A DNA stretch of 64,000 nt from Acinetobacter brisouii CIP 110357 (GCF_000488275.1 NZ_KI530763.1:310001-374000); one strand, 5' to 3'; shown: positions 1 to 8,787, numbered from the stretch's first letter. Translations and numbers: made by a program. Notes: generated by a model not told the origin, from the sequence alone.

Positions 1-133
1 CCGAAAACTGAAATGCCTGTTCAGCAGGCAACAACTCGTCGGCATGGCTGAACACAGGAAAAGATACGATCAATAATAGGCAATATTGTAAGGCTAGCCA
101 CAATATTGCCGTTTTTTTGACATACAACCGCAT
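1..133 (-). CDS. dsbD: Thiol:disulfide interchange protein DsbD, N-terminal fragment
   Basis: Only the first 44 codons are inside the window; the gene runs off the left edge. The ATG at 133 opens a frame with a basic start (MRLYVKKTA), a long hydrophobic signal segment and a cleavage-like site (FSHA), followed by DELLPAEQAFQFS, which matches the start of the mature periplasmic alpha domain of DsbD. DsbD carries electrons across the inner membrane to periplasmic thiol proteins. Its start is 21 bp from the stop of the next gene upstream on the same strand, so the two may be co-transcribed. The assignment rests on a short stretch. Confidence 0.7.
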   Translation of the reverse strand, partial: MRLYVKKTAILWLALQYCLLLIVSFPVFSHADELLPAEQAFQFS

Positions 134-154
134 CGGCAGATCTGCTCATTGAAT

Positions 155-922
155 TTAGAACAGGTAGGATACGCCAAAACCACCACTGTAGTCAGGTACA
201 TCGCCGCTCAAACCCACGCCAAAACTGGCATCGAATTGTGTGCGATTGTTAAGATTGTAAACCAAGCCTGTTGCCAATGAAGTCTGCTCATGCTGGCTTT
301 CTTGTTTACGGTAGACAAACTGCGAAAAACCAGACCAGTTGCCAGCAATCTTATAATTTAAAGTCGGAATAGCCGTCCATGACCAGCGACCATCCTGCAT
401 TTCATAGAACATGGTCATGCTGGTGTTCAGCAATTCATTTTGCTGGTACGCCACGGTTGAACCCAAAGTATAGGTATCTTGATTTTCTCTAAAACCTTGA
501 TTACCTGTCGCAAAGGAGACTTTACCCAAAACCGCCATGGTCATTTGGTCATCTTGTAAATCAATGGCTTTTTTGATCCCGACAGATACATCTCCCAGAC
601 CATTATCATTGATTCTTTGACCTGCACGACGGATTTGTGTCCAAGCTGGCCCTTGCCAACCCAACTGCAATTCCATACTGTTGGTCAAACCCGTACGAAA
701 GAGCATATCCATCTGAATTTTTGTAGTTTTCTCATAACCGTCAGCCGTACCCTCTTTGCTATAAGAGACGCTTGGCAAGCTCTGTTCCCATGCCAGTTGC
801 CCAACTGGGGTAATACTTGTTCCAAAGCCTGAACCTGGACGGTCAAAAGAAAAATCAGTCGCCAGACTATGCATACTCACTGTAGAAGCCAGTGCGAATG
901 CCGTGGTTTGCCATAGTTTCAT
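155..922 (-). CDS. Outer-membrane beta-barrel protein, MetA/phenol-degradation transporter-like
   Basis: 255 residues. The ATG at 922 gives a classic signal peptide (MKLWQTTAFALASTV, cleavage near SLA-TD); an upstream in-frame TTG at 934 is less likely. The mature part is rich in alternating polar/hydrophobic strands and aromatic residues and ends in VSYLF, with the terminal Phe typical of an outer-membrane barrel. It resembles the family annotated 'MetA-pathway of phenol degradation' or transporter. No substrate can be inferred. It precedes dsbD on the same strand and follows the ankyrin gene by 15 bp, so the three may form one transcript. Confidence 0.65.
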   Translation of the reverse strand: MKLWQTTAFALASTVSMHSLATDFSFDRPGSGFGTSITPVGQLAWEQSLPSVSYSKEGTADGYEKTTKIQMDMLFRTGLTNSMELQLGWQGPAWTQIRRAGQRINDNGLGDVSVGIKKAIDLQDDQMTMAVLGKVSFATGNQGFRENQDTYTLGSTVAYQQNELLNTSMTMFYEMQDGRWSWTAIPTLNYKIAGNWSGFSQFVYRKQESQHEQTSLATGLVYNLNNRTQFDASFGVGLSGDVPDYSGGFGVSYLF

Positions 923-937
923 AGATATTCTCAAGGA

Positions 938-1486
938 TTAAGCGTTAGTTAATTCTTTTGTCATTTTTGCACCATGCTCACGAAGCAACTGCAAAGTCTG
1001 CTTTTGCTCTGGCAAGGTTTGCGACCAATCGATTTCATCATAGTCACATTCAAAAAATAATTGGCTAATTGATGATAACACGGTTAAATCTTCATCATCC
1101 AACGTATTTGGGTTGACTTTTTCATCCAGCAACCGCTGCACCGCAGGAACACATGCTGCGCTGGCTGCATCCCAAAGCGGTCCATAAAACTCTTCCGCAT
1201 CCCACAAATGCACATTGGCTTTCGCCTGAATCAAAGCATCTAGAATTTCAAGATGGGGTTGTAGGAGTTGCTGTTTTTGTTGTTCTGACAAAGGTTTTCC
1301 TGCCTCAGAAGCATCGCACAGCGCTTCCCACCACTGGAACAAGCCATCACAAACCACGGTAATTGGCAAGCCTTTTTCAGGATCCATAAAATTAGGATCA
1401 AGCCCTTGAGATAACAGGTCTTGTACTTTGGCTGGGTCAAGTTGTTCAATGGCATCAATCAAGGCATGTTGTGATGTCGTTAGCAT
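938..1486 (-). CDS. Ankyrin-repeat protein
   Basis: 182 residues, no signal peptide, acidic. Ankyrin-like helical repeats are visible: an N-terminal unit (ALIDAIEQLDPAKVQDLLSQ, then GLDPNFMD), a central one (ILDALIQAKANVHLWD) and a third (AAVPAVQRLLDEKVNPNTLDD-type), with a final helix ending LREHGAKM. Ankyrin repeats are protein-binding scaffolds, so no catalytic role is implied. GAG lies 8-10 bases before the ATG at 1486. The gene starts 67 bp beyond the terminator of the upstream HPF-like gene, so it probably has its own promoter. Confidence 0.7.
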   Translation of the reverse strand: MLTTSQHALIDAIEQLDPAKVQDLLSQGLDPNFMDPEKGLPITVVCDGLFQWWEALCDASEAGKPLSEQQKQQLLQPHLEILDALIQAKANVHLWDAEEFYGPLWDAASAACVPAVQRLLDEKVNPNTLDDEDLTVLSSISQLFFECDYDEIDWSQTLPEQKQTLQLLREHGAKMTKELTNA

Positions 1487-1552
1487 GATGAGTTCTCAAT
1501 GGCAATGTGCTCAAGCCAGTTTAACAAGAAATCCAATATCAAAGGCAATAAA

Positions 1553-1574
1553 AAAAGCTCCCGAGGGAGCTTTT
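1553..1574 (-). terminator. Intrinsic terminator of the HPF-like gene
   Basis: Inverted repeat GCTCC-CGAG-GGAGC flanked by A and T runs. Read on the minus strand it is a GC stem followed by a run of U, 18 bases past the stop of the HPF-like gene. Confidence 0.8.
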
Positions 1575-1591
1575 CTAGAAAAAGCAGTTAC

Positions 1592-1945
1592 TTAAGCTTC
1601 ATCTTCTTCTTCAATTTCAAGCGGTTTAGCGCGAGGATTATCTTTTTTCTCAATCACATGTTCTAGGCTACGTTTGAGGCGTTCAATTGCGCCATGAATT
1701 GCGGCATCCACATTACCTGCTTTATGTGACACAGCAATCGGTTTCAATCCTGCTAGGCGTGCTTCGATCATGCAACGTAGGTCGTCATCTCCGCCCTTGT
1801 CTCCATTTTCATCACTTAAATGTACTGAAAAGTGAGTAATACGTTCACTGTGACGTTGAAATTCATTCGTAAGTTCTGCACGTATATAGCCAATTAGACG
1901 TTCACTATTTTGGATATTTTTATCTGTACGGATTTCAATATTCAT
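1592..1945 (-). CDS. Short HPF/RaiA-family ribosome-associated protein
   Basis: 117 residues. The beta-alpha-beta-beta-beta-alpha layout of the sigma-54 modulation/S30EA family can be followed: MNIEIRTDKNIQ at the start, then strands around ITHFSVHLSDENG and DLRCMIEARLAG, and the helix DAAIHGAIERLKRSLEHVIEK. The C-terminus is an acidic tail (EIEEEDEA). Such proteins bind the 30S decoding channel and promote ribosome hibernation or inhibit translation under stress. It lacks the C-terminal dimerisation domain of long HPF. The ATG follows GAGAGGA at good spacing. It has its own terminator, so it is probably monocistronic. Confidence 0.75.
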   Translation of the reverse strand: MNIEIRTDKNIQNSERLIGYIRAELTNEFQRHSERITHFSVHLSDENGDKGGDDDLRCMIEARLAGLKPIAVSHKAGNVDAAIHGAIERLKRSLEHVIEKKDNPRAKPLEIEEEDEA

Positions 1946-2085
1946 AATTAATCCTCTCTTATTTCATCGATCTGCGCTGTGCAAAACAAAACAACCATCC
2001 ATGTAAATGCACCTGAAACCTAATGATGCGCGATGGTAAAAACACTTAAATTTATAAGCTTTTACTCTTCCTAAACAGAAGATGT

Positions 2086-2102
2086 TGTCACCATTTTTGC
2101 AT
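2086..2102 (+). promoter_or_regulatory. Weak sigma-54-like element upstream of puuE
   Basis: TGTCAC, five bases, then TTGCA. This has the -24/-12 layout of an RpoN promoter except that the invariant GG is GT. It would place the transcript start near 2112, about 80 bases before the puuE GTG. On its own it is weak; it is listed because two better sigma-54-like sites sit in the same cluster. Confidence 0.25.
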
Positions 2103-2193
2103 ATTGTTTCGGTGTCCTTATGCTTTAAATATCAGGCTATACTCGAAAATATGCAAGCATATTTTGCAAAAAACGATCAAAAGGAAACCAACC

Positions 2194-3159
2194 GTGACAA
2201 CTTCTTACTTGCGTGGTCAGGCACTCATCGATTGTATTCGTTCTACCCCCTATTCTCGTGACCTGATTGGCTATCATGGGTCTCCTCCTCATGCCAACTG
2301 GCCACATCAAGCCAAAATTGCGGTGCAGTTTGTACTGAATTATGAGGAGGGATCTGAAAACCATATTGAGCATGGCGATACAGGCTCGGAGCAATTTTTA
2401 TCCGACATTATTGGCGCAGCCAGTTTTCCTGCCAGATACATGTCGATGGATTCCATGTACGAATATGGTTCGCGTGCAGGTTTCTGGCGTATCCATGAAG
2501 AGTTTCAACGGCGTAATTTACCCATGACTATTTTTGGTGTCGGTATGGCTCTCATTCGTAATCCTTATGTAGTCGAAGCAATCAAGTCAGCGGGCTACGA
2601 TGTGGCATCGCATGGGCAGCGCTGGATTCATTATCAAGACATGCCTCTTGAAACGGAACGGCAATATATGGATCAGGCGATCAGCGTACTGGAAACGCTT
2701 TTTGGTGATGCACCTATTGGCTGGTACACAGGACGCGATAGCCCGAACACCCGCCAACTTTTAGCTGAATTCCCACAAATTCAATATGATAGTGATTACT
2801 ATGGTGATGACCTGCCCTTTTGGACTACCTTGACCAACTCAGTAGGTGAAAGCCGACCACATCTGATTATTCCGTATACCTTAGAATCCAATGACATGAA
2901 GTTTTGTTCATCTGGCGGTTTCAACAGTGGCGAGCAGTTTTATCAGTATCTCAAAGATGCTTTTGATGTGTTGTATGCGGAAGGAGAGATTGCACCGAAA
3001 ATGCTGTCGATTGGCATGCACTGCCGAATTTTAGGTAAACCTGGGCGTTTCAAGGCATTACAACGCTTTTTAGATTACATTCAGTCACATGAACGGGTAT
3101 GGATTTGTCGCCGTCAGGATATTGCCGAGCATTGGTATCAGCATCATTATCCAAAGTAA
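2194..3159 (+). CDS. puuE: Allantoinase PuuE (polysaccharide-deacetylase fold)
   Basis: 321 residues from the GTG at 2194, which follows AAGGAAA at seven bases and gives a start matching the family (TTSYLRGQALIDC). A longer in-frame ATG at 2104 would add an unrelated basic leader. Family features are VQFVLNYEEGSE, the metal-site region around SHGQRWIHYQDM, GWYTGRDSPNTR and the C-terminal MLSIGMHCRILGKPGR. PuuE is the metal-independent or divalent-metal allantoinase first described in Pseudomonas; it opens the allantoin ring to allantoate in the cytoplasm. It leads the operon-like series puuE-uraD-uraH. Confidence 0.9.
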   Translation: MTTSYLRGQALIDCIRSTPYSRDLIGYHGSPPHANWPHQAKIAVQFVLNYEEGSENHIEHGDTGSEQFLSDIIGAASFPARYMSMDSMYEYGSRAGFWRIHEEFQRRNLPMTIFGVGMALIRNPYVVEAIKSAGYDVASHGQRWIHYQDMPLETERQYMDQAISVLETLFGDAPIGWYTGRDSPNTRQLLAEFPQIQYDSDYYGDDLPFWTTLTNSVGESRPHLIIPYTLESNDMKFCSSGGFNSGEQFYQYLKDAFDVLYAEGEIAPKMLSIGMHCRILGKPGRFKALQRFLDYIQSHERVWICRRQDIAEHWYQHHYPK

Positions 3160-3242
3160 AAAAATCTGTGTTGGCTCTTGCTTTTTAAGCCATGATTGCA
3201 CATGTTTAAATGATTAAAAGCAACAATAAACTGGACATAATT

Positions 3243-3749
3243 ATGCAACTCTCAGAATTCAACCAACTCTCCGAGACACAGGCGCAAGAATTTTTAAAAC
3301 ACTGTGTCCATATTTCTTCTTGGGTAAGAACACTTTCTGAACAACGCCCCTATCCAAGCAAGCACACCCTGATCAATGCAGCCGAGATGCAAACGGAAAC
3401 ATGGACATGGTCAGATATTAAAGCAGCGCTAGATGCACATCCACGCATTGGGGAACAACAGGCAAAACAGGCTTTGTCAGCACAAGAGCAGGCTTTTTCA
3501 CAACAAGAACAGGCGCTCATTTACCAAGGTGTTGAAACGACTGATGCACTGTATGAAGCCAATCTGGCTTATGAACAAAAATTTGGTTTTATCTTCTTAA
3601 TTAAAGCCGTTGGGCTGACGCATATGGATATTTTTGAAGCCTTACAACAACGTTTGCAAAATGACCTGGAGACCGAAAAACAGGTGGTTCATGAACAGCT
3701 TGCGGGGATTGCTCTGCATCGCTTGGAACTGGGAATCGAAAGTGATTAG
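3243..3749 (+). CDS. uraD: 2-oxo-4-hydroxy-4-carboxy-5-ureidoimidazoline (OHCU) decarboxylase
   Basis: 168 residues, all helical. It decarboxylates OHCU to S-allantoin, the step after HIU hydrolysis in urate breakdown. The diagnostic DAHPRIGE segment carries the catalytic His and Glu. The ATG at 3243 gives MQLSEFNQLSE, the usual family start; an upstream ATG at 3210 adds only an atypical 11-residue lysine/asparagine leader and neither has a strong ribosome site. It overlaps uraH by eight bases, suggesting coupled translation. Confidence 0.88.
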   Translation: MQLSEFNQLSETQAQEFLKHCVHISSWVRTLSEQRPYPSKHTLINAAEMQTETWTWSDIKAALDAHPRIGEQQAKQALSAQEQAFSQQEQALIYQGVETTDALYEANLAYEQKFGFIFLIKAVGLTHMDIFEALQQRLQNDLETEKQVVHEQLAGIALHRLELGIESD

Positions 3750-4065
3750 TACCCATATTTTAGATACGCACTTAGGCAAACCTGCTGCGGCGGTAAACGT
3801 GAAGTTATTTGAGGCGGTCAGCCATCAATTACTTGGGCAAGGCCAAACCGATGCCGATGGTCGCCTGAAAGATTTTGGTTTGACTACCATCACGGAAGGC
3901 GAATATCAGCTTGAATATGAAATTTTACCTTACTTCGCATCGAAACAACTTGAGACTTTTTTTCCTAAAGTCTGTATCCAGTTTTATGTCGCAGATCCAC
4001 AAGAACACTATCATGTGCCTTTACTGATTAGCCCATTTGCTTACTCGACCTATCGGGGGAGTTAA
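3742..4065 (+). CDS. uraH: 5-hydroxyisourate hydrolase (transthyretin-like)
   Basis: 107 residues from a GTG at 3742 that overlaps the end of uraD. The N-terminal signature THILDTHLGKPA and the C-terminal tetrapeptide YRGS are the two defining marks of HIU hydrolases as opposed to transthyretin. The enzyme hydrolyses 5-hydroxyisourate, the product of HpxO, to OHCU for UraD. No signal peptide is present, so the protein is cytoplasmic. Longer in-frame starts lie wholly inside uraD and are rejected because they have no homologous sequence. Confidence 0.9.
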   Translation: MISTHILDTHLGKPAAAVNVKLFEAVSHQLLGQGQTDADGRLKDFGLTTITEGEYQLEYEILPYFASKQLETFFPKVCIQFYVADPQEHYHVPLLISPFAYSTYRGS

Positions 4066-4412
4066 GCAGCAAATTGCTGACGACAAGGTATGATTCTGCC
4101 AAGTAGCAGGATTATACCAATCAGACCAAATGGTCAAAATAAATTCATTTTCTGCACTAAATCCAAGCAGGATGCCATGTAAAACCCTACTTTTTGCCGT
4201 GAGTTTTTGAATGGAGTTTTTATAGATCAATCATTAAAAATACATCACACCGCTATATTTCCTCATGCTTTCTCGGCTTTTCTGCCGTTTTTCTCAACGA
4301 TCTACTGTCGATTTGTCTAATCAATAGCTACATTCAAGCGAAATTTGTTTAAAATTGGTCAAATTTTTGCATCTTGCTTGTAAACCAGTTTATTTTCGTG
4401 GGGAAGTCTACA
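4066..4412. other. Intergenic region between uraH and the porin
   Basis: About 350 bases without a convincing gene. There is no clear terminator after uraH. The right end holds a sigma-54-type promoter (4356-4371) and the porin ribosome site (GGGGAAG near 4400). The rest is AT-rich with no repeat that stands out. Confidence 0.6.
4356..4371 (+). promoter_or_regulatory. Sigma-54-type promoter of the porin gene
   Basis: TGGTCA, five bases, TTGCA: the invariant GG (4357-4358) and GC (4369-4370) are exactly ten bases apart, as RpoN promoters require. The predicted start is about 4382, 30 bases before the porin ATG. Confidence 0.5.
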
Positions 4413-5705
4413 ATGAGCAACATTCGCCTTAAAAAAGCGCTTCTATTATGTGGTATCAGCAGCTTATGTTCTTCAGTTTTTGCATTGCCATTATCTAGCG
4501 ATGACGCTTGTAAGGCCACGAATGTCAGTGATTTTTCACAAATGTTTAGCTGTGGTTCGGTTGAAGGTAGCTTACGTTTGGCTTCTTACTCAACCAACAA
4601 TGCTTACTTTAGTAATATCAGCCAAGATACTACTACTGCTGGCGGATATGTAAATTATAAAACAGCCCGTTACAATGGCTTTCAGGCAGTTGTCGGGATT
4701 GAAGGTCAAAATCGTCTTTCACACGGTTCTCATAGCGTTTCTGAATTATCAGATGGTACTTTTGGTATTGGTGAAGCTTACTTAAACTGGACACAAGACA
4801 AATTCTCGGTGACAGTGGGTAATCAAAAACTTGACCTGCCATTTGTGGGTGATTATTCCTTCTATCGTGTCCAACCGTTCTTATATCAAGGCGTTGACAT
4901 GAAGTACGGTGATGTCGATAACTTCGTTCGTGCGACCTATATTAATAAATACAAAAGCTACGGCGATGACAACTTTGCCCACCGTGACCGTTACAATGAT
5001 GACCCATATTCGGCTGCACAAAACACACGTCTTGATCACGTCACCAACTTCGGTCTAGGTAAAAAATTCAACTTGAATGATAAATACCTAAAAACTCAGG
5101 CTTGGGTAGAAAGCTATGAAGATTCATTCAACTTGTATTATGGCGAAGCCAATCTTGGCTTCAACAAAGTTAAATGGAACCCAGAAGTTAGCGTGCAAGC
5201 CGCTTATGCCAATGACATTGGTGATGCGCAATTTGGTAAAGTCGACAGCACATCACTTGGTGCTCAGTTGAAACTTAAACCAACTGACAAACTGACTTGG
5301 CGTATTGGCTATGACCACGTATTCAAGAAAAATAACGCTTGGGGTCTAGGTAGTTTGCCAACCCCTTATGCTCACAATACGTCTTCTGATCCATACTTTG
5401 CACAGCCATTCTTCACCAGTACTCAGGACTTGGGACCAGGCGATTTCTATACCACCGAGCTTTCTTCGCCATTTGGTCAGAATGCCTTTGTGGGTACGCG
5501 TTTGAGCTATGTTGCAGTGAACGATAGCTACAAAAAACTGAGCAGCCTCAACAATGACATGTATGAAGTGATGTTCTATGGTTTTTATAATTTCACAGGC
5601 TCCCTCAAAGGCTTGAGCCTGTCTGAATTTGTTGGCTTCCAGAAACTCCAAGGTGATGCCAACCTGTTCTTGCAAAACCGTTTTGGAATCACTTACAACT
5701 TCTAA
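4413..5705 (+). CDS. OprD-family outer-membrane porin
   Basis: 430 residues from the ATG at 4413 behind GGGGAAG; an earlier ATG at 4374 would spoil the signal peptide. Signal peptide MSNIRLKKALLLCGISSL, cleavage near VFA-LP. The rest is a long series of amphipathic strands with many Tyr/Asn/Gly turns, ending in FGITYNF with the terminal Phe of outer-membrane barrels. OprD-family porins pass small solutes such as amino acids and carboxylates. Lying inside the urate/allantoin cluster, it may admit a purine or ureide; that is inference from position only. It is followed by a UUCG hairpin and a terminator. Confidence 0.8.
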   Translation: MSNIRLKKALLLCGISSLCSSVFALPLSSDDACKATNVSDFSQMFSCGSVEGSLRLASYSTNNAYFSNISQDTTTAGGYVNYKTARYNGFQAVVGIEGQNRLSHGSHSVSELSDGTFGIGEAYLNWTQDKFSVTVGNQKLDLPFVGDYSFYRVQPFLYQGVDMKYGDVDNFVRATYINKYKSYGDDNFAHRDRYNDDPYSAAQNTRLDHVTNFGLGKKFNLNDKYLKTQAWVESYEDSFNLYYGEANLGFNKVKWNPEVSVQAAYANDIGDAQFGKVDSTSLGAQLKLKPTDKLTWRIGYDHVFKKNNAWGLGSLPTPYAHNTSSDPYFAQPFFTSTQDLGPGDFYTTELSSPFGQNAFVGTRLSYVAVNDSYKKLSSLNNDMYEVMFYGFYNFTGSLKGLSLSEFVGFQKLQGDANLFLQNRFGITYNF

Positions 5706-5718
5706 GTGTCTTGGTATA

Positions 5719-5738
5719 ACTACCGTTTCGACGGTAGT
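5719..5738 (+). other. UUCG-capped hairpin after the porin gene
   Basis: ACTACCGT-TTCG-ACGGTAGT is a perfect 8-bp stem with the very stable UUCG loop, 14 bases past the porin stop. It has no U run. It may protect the mRNA 3' end or act with the terminator that follows. Confidence 0.6.
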
Positions 5739-5760
5739 ACCATCTTGATCAAGTTGTTAA

Positions 5761-5787
5761 AAAAGATGCCTCAAGGCATCTTTTTTT
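5761..5787 (+). terminator. Intrinsic terminator of the porin gene
   Basis: AAGATGCC-TCAA-GGCATCTT followed by seven T. It can also serve hpxO, which ends at 5818 on the other strand. Confidence 0.85.
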
Positions 5788-5817
5788 ATGGTTTGCTTTT
5801 CTTATTGCTAATCAGGT

Positions 5818-6975
5818 TTAATCCAGTACATTTCCCACGATATTGTGAATAATCCCCTGCATGATGTGTGGGCCCTGCTCCTGACGCAGTTCGCTATACC
5901 ACGTTTGTGTAGTTGCTTCATCTTTCATATGGGTCACATCACAACGCTTGCGGGCACGTAACACCATTTCCTTGGTACGCTCATTACGTTTTTCCTGATA
6001 GCGTGACAAGGCATCTTCAACACCCAAAGTATTGATCTGTAAAGCACGTGCCAAATAAATCGCATCCTCCATCGCCTGACAACCACCTTGCCCAATATCA
6101 GGCGTGGTACTATGCGCGGCATCCCCCACCAACACGACACGACCTTTATAAAACTGTAAAAAGGGTTCAATGTCATGGATTTCTACCCGATTGGTTTTTT
6201 GCGGATCCAGTCGCTCTATTAGCGTTTGCACTTGTGGGCACCAGTTTTTAAAGTATTGTTTTAGCTGGCTTTGATACTGACTGCGGTCATTCTCCAGACC
6301 CGCAGGTAAGGGCACATCCAAAAAGAAATAAAAACGCTGATCTGCTACAGGCATTAAAGAAGCACGTTTACCTTCACCGACATAAGTCGTCCACTGTTCA
6401 GCAGGTGCTAAATCTTCAGAGATGTCCACTAGCCCATTCCAGTTGACATAGCCTGCATAACGGCGCTGTACCTGCTCGCCAAGCACGTAAGCACGTGTTA
6501 ATGAGTGTGTTCCATCTGCGCCAATCAAAAGCTCGGTTTCAACCTCACTCCCATCGGCAAACTGAATCTTTACTCGCTGTTCTTGTTGTTCTAAAGCCAG
6601 CATGCGTTTACCCAAATGAATGTCTTCACGACCAAATTCATCCATCAACATATTTTGTAAATCGGCACGCGAGACAGGATAAGGACGCTGCCCAACTTCC
6701 TGAATGAGGGGCTGTAAGCTGAACTGGGTCATGGTTTCCCCTGTCAGACCATCAACATAAGCCAAATCATTCATTTGCCCGCCCAGTTTGGCAATTTTTT
6801 CTGATAATCCCAGATAGTTCAGACATTTAACCCCATTTGACCATAACGAAATGGCTGCACCGATAGGAAGAATTTTTTCTGTTTGTTCATAGATGGTTAC
6901 TTTATGTCCGAACTTTTTTAGTGCAATTCCTGTAGTCAATCCTCCCATACCGGCGCCGATAATCACAATTTCCAT
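5818..6975 (-). CDS. hpxO: FAD-dependent urate hydroxylase
   Basis: 385 residues. It oxidises urate to 5-hydroxyisourate using FAD and NADH, the entry step to the pathway completed by uraH, uraD, puuE, alc and allA around it. The Rossmann motif [15 protein letters not shown] lies at residues 7-22, and the second FAD motif [15 protein letters not shown] with AMEDA follows in the last third; the N-terminal [17 protein letters not shown] is typical of HpxO. AAGGAG precedes the ATG. It is divergent from alc and preceded by a sigma-54-type promoter. No truncation is seen. Confidence 0.9.
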   Translation of the reverse strand: MEIVIIGAGMGGLTTGIALKKFGHKVTIYEQTEKILPIGAAISLWSNGVKCLNYLGLSEKIAKLGGQMNDLAYVDGLTGETMTQFSLQPLIQEVGQRPYPVSRADLQNMLMDEFGREDIHLGKRMLALEQQEQRVKIQFADGSEVETELLIGADGTHSLTRAYVLGEQVQRRYAGYVNWNGLVDISEDLAPAEQWTTYVGEGKRASLMPVADQRFYFFLDVPLPAGLENDRSQYQSQLKQYFKNWCPQVQTLIERLDPQKTNRVEIHDIEPFLQFYKGRVVLVGDAAHSTTPDIGQGGCQAMEDAIYLARALQINTLGVEDALSRYQEKRNERTKEMVLRARKRCDVTHMKDEATTQTWYSELRQEQGPHIMQGIIHNIVGNVLD

Positions 6976-7016
6976 CTATAGCTCCTTTATATTTATAACA
7001 TTTGTTTAATTTTTGA

Positions 7017-7032
7017 TGCCAAAAGCGTGCCA
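7017..7032 (-). promoter_or_regulatory. Sigma-54-type promoter of hpxO
   Basis: On the minus strand: TGGCACG, four bases, TGGCA. The -24 element is a perfect match, GG and GC are ten bases apart, and only one -12 base deviates. The predicted start is near 7006, 30 bases before the hpxO ATG. Confidence 0.6.
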
Positions 7033-7174
7033 TGCTCAATATTTTTCGCTGAATTTGTTCAGTTAGCGTAAAAACTGCCACATTTTTGCCAGTCTTCCCT
7101 AAATAAACAACGATGCTAGTATAGGTAAAGGACTCCATTTCAGTGACTAAAATAACAGCATACAGGAACCCTAC

Positions 7175-8182
7175 ATGGTAACCTTACTCGCCCCTGCTTT
7201 TGAACTTCCTACACATCTGACGCATTTAACCAACCTTGCCGATGCACGTATTGGTGCCAAAATCATGGACTGTTCCGATGAGTTCTTTGCAGAAGCGAAA
7301 CGCATGCTCAACGCGGATGCACCGATTTTTATCGAAGACAAGTTTGATGATCACGGTAAGTGGATGGATGGTTGGGAAACCCGCCGTAAACGCCATGCAG
7401 GCTACGACTGGTGTATCGTCAAACTGGGTGTGGCGGGCAAGATTTATGGGCTAGATATCGATACTACGTTCTTCACAGGTAACTATCCTGCTTCGGCTGC
7501 ACTGGAAGCTTGCTATGCGCCTGATGATCAGCTTGATCAAGCCGAATGGCATAGCCTGTTGCCCAACAGCGTTTTGGGTTCAAGTCAGCATCACATTTTT
7601 GATATTTCCTCGGATCAGGTCTTTACTCATATTCGCCTGAACATTTTCCCAGATGGTGGCATAGCCCGTTTACGTGTCTATGGTGAAGTGCAAATCCAAC
7701 TGAAAGATCACGATCAAATACTGGATTTACTGGCACTGGAAAATGGCGGGCGAGTGATCGCCTATAGCGATGCACACTATGGTCATCCTCGCAACCTGAT
7801 TAACCCTGGTCGTGGTGTCAATATGGGGGATGGCTGGGAAACCAAACGCCGTCGCACCCCTGGTTTTGACTGGTGTGTGCTGGCTTTGGGACAAGCAGGC
7901 TTGATTGAAAAAATCGAGATTGATACCGCGCACTTTAAAGGCAACTTCCCTGCTCAAGTGTCGATTCAGGCGGTGTATGTACAAGATGCCACCGATCCAC
8001 AACTGATTCCACAAAGCATGTTCTGGCCATTTTTACTGGAAGCGCAAGACATGCAAATGAATCATGTGCATAGCTATATCAATGAGGTCTTGGCACACGA
8101 AAAAATCTCGCACATTCGCATTAACATGATTCCAGATGGTGGCATTAGCCGCATCCGTTTATGGGGTAAAGTCACAGGATGA
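7175..8182 (+). CDS. alc: Allantoicase
   Basis: 335 residues. It hydrolyses allantoate to ureidoglycolate and urea. The protein is an internal duplication of a jelly-roll unit: DGWETRRKRHAGYDWC near residue 69 and DGWETKRRRTPGFDWC near 220, each followed by a KIYGLDIDTTFFTGNYPA-type strand pair and an HIRLNIFPDGGIARLR-type ending (again as HIRINMIPDGGISRIR). AGGAA precedes the ATG. It overlaps allA by four bases (ATGA), so the two are translationally coupled. Confidence 0.92.
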   Translation: MVTLLAPAFELPTHLTHLTNLADARIGAKIMDCSDEFFAEAKRMLNADAPIFIEDKFDDHGKWMDGWETRRKRHAGYDWCIVKLGVAGKIYGLDIDTTFFTGNYPASAALEACYAPDDQLDQAEWHSLLPNSVLGSSQHHIFDISSDQVFTHIRLNIFPDGGIARLRVYGEVQIQLKDHDQILDLLALENGGRVIAYSDAHYGHPRNLINPGRGVNMGDGWETKRRRTPGFDWCVLALGQAGLIEKIEIDTAHFKGNFPAQVSIQAVYVQDATDPQLIPQSMFWPFLLEAQDMQMNHVHSYINEVLAHEKISHIRINMIPDGGISRIRLWGKVTG

Positions 8183-8682
8183 GCCAACTCAGCATTCAGC
8201 TTGAACCATTAACCATCGAAAACTTCGCCGAATTCGGTGAAGTAATCGGCTGTGCAGGGCATGATTTCTTTCATATTAATGAGGCACATACCGAACGCTA
8301 TCATGCCTTGGTACACACTGAAACAGATACAGCAGGCAAGATCGGCATCAGTATTTTTCGTAATATCAAGACCACAACTTTACCGTTACAGATTGATCTG
8401 CTGGAACGACATCCAATCGGTTCACAAGCTTTTATTCCGATGCAGGGACAAAAATTCCTGATTGTGGTTGCTCCAAATTTAAATGCCGAGCAGCCCGATC
8501 CACAACGTATTCGCGCCTTTATGTCAGATGGTACACAAGGGGTGAATTATCGGGCAGGGACATGGCATCACCCACTGCTGACTTTCGAAAGCCCAAGTGA
8601 CTTTGCGGTGATTGATCGGCTCGGTACAGGACACAATTGTGATGTGTTCGAGTTTGCTGAGCCTGTACTGATTCAAGAATAA
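8179..8682 (+). CDS. allA: Ureidoglycolate lyase
   Basis: 167 residues, cupin-like beta protein. It splits ureidoglycolate to glyoxylate and urea, the last step of this cluster. Family marks are ERHPIGSQAFIPMQG, IRAFMSDGTQGVNYRAGTWHHPLL and FAVIDRLGTGHNCD. It starts inside the alc stop codon. There is no urease or glyoxylate gene in the window, so the products must be used elsewhere. Confidence 0.9.
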   Translation: MSQLSIQLEPLTIENFAEFGEVIGCAGHDFFHINEAHTERYHALVHTETDTAGKIGISIFRNIKTTTLPLQIDLLERHPIGSQAFIPMQGQKFLIVVAPNLNAEQPDPQRIRAFMSDGTQGVNYRAGTWHHPLLTFESPSDFAVIDRLGTGHNCDVFEFAEPVLIQE

Positions 8683-8787
8683 AAACCTGAACAGGCTGTT
8701 TCGGCAGCCTGTCTGCTAAATAACTGGAAAACATCAATTCTTTTGCTTTATGATCTTGAAATAACACAACATGACACTAGATAAAAC

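Noticed and set aside
7085..7105. TGCCACATTTTTGCC as a further sigma-54 site for alc
   Set aside because: The GG is missing and the spacing is off by one, so it does not meet the RpoN layout.
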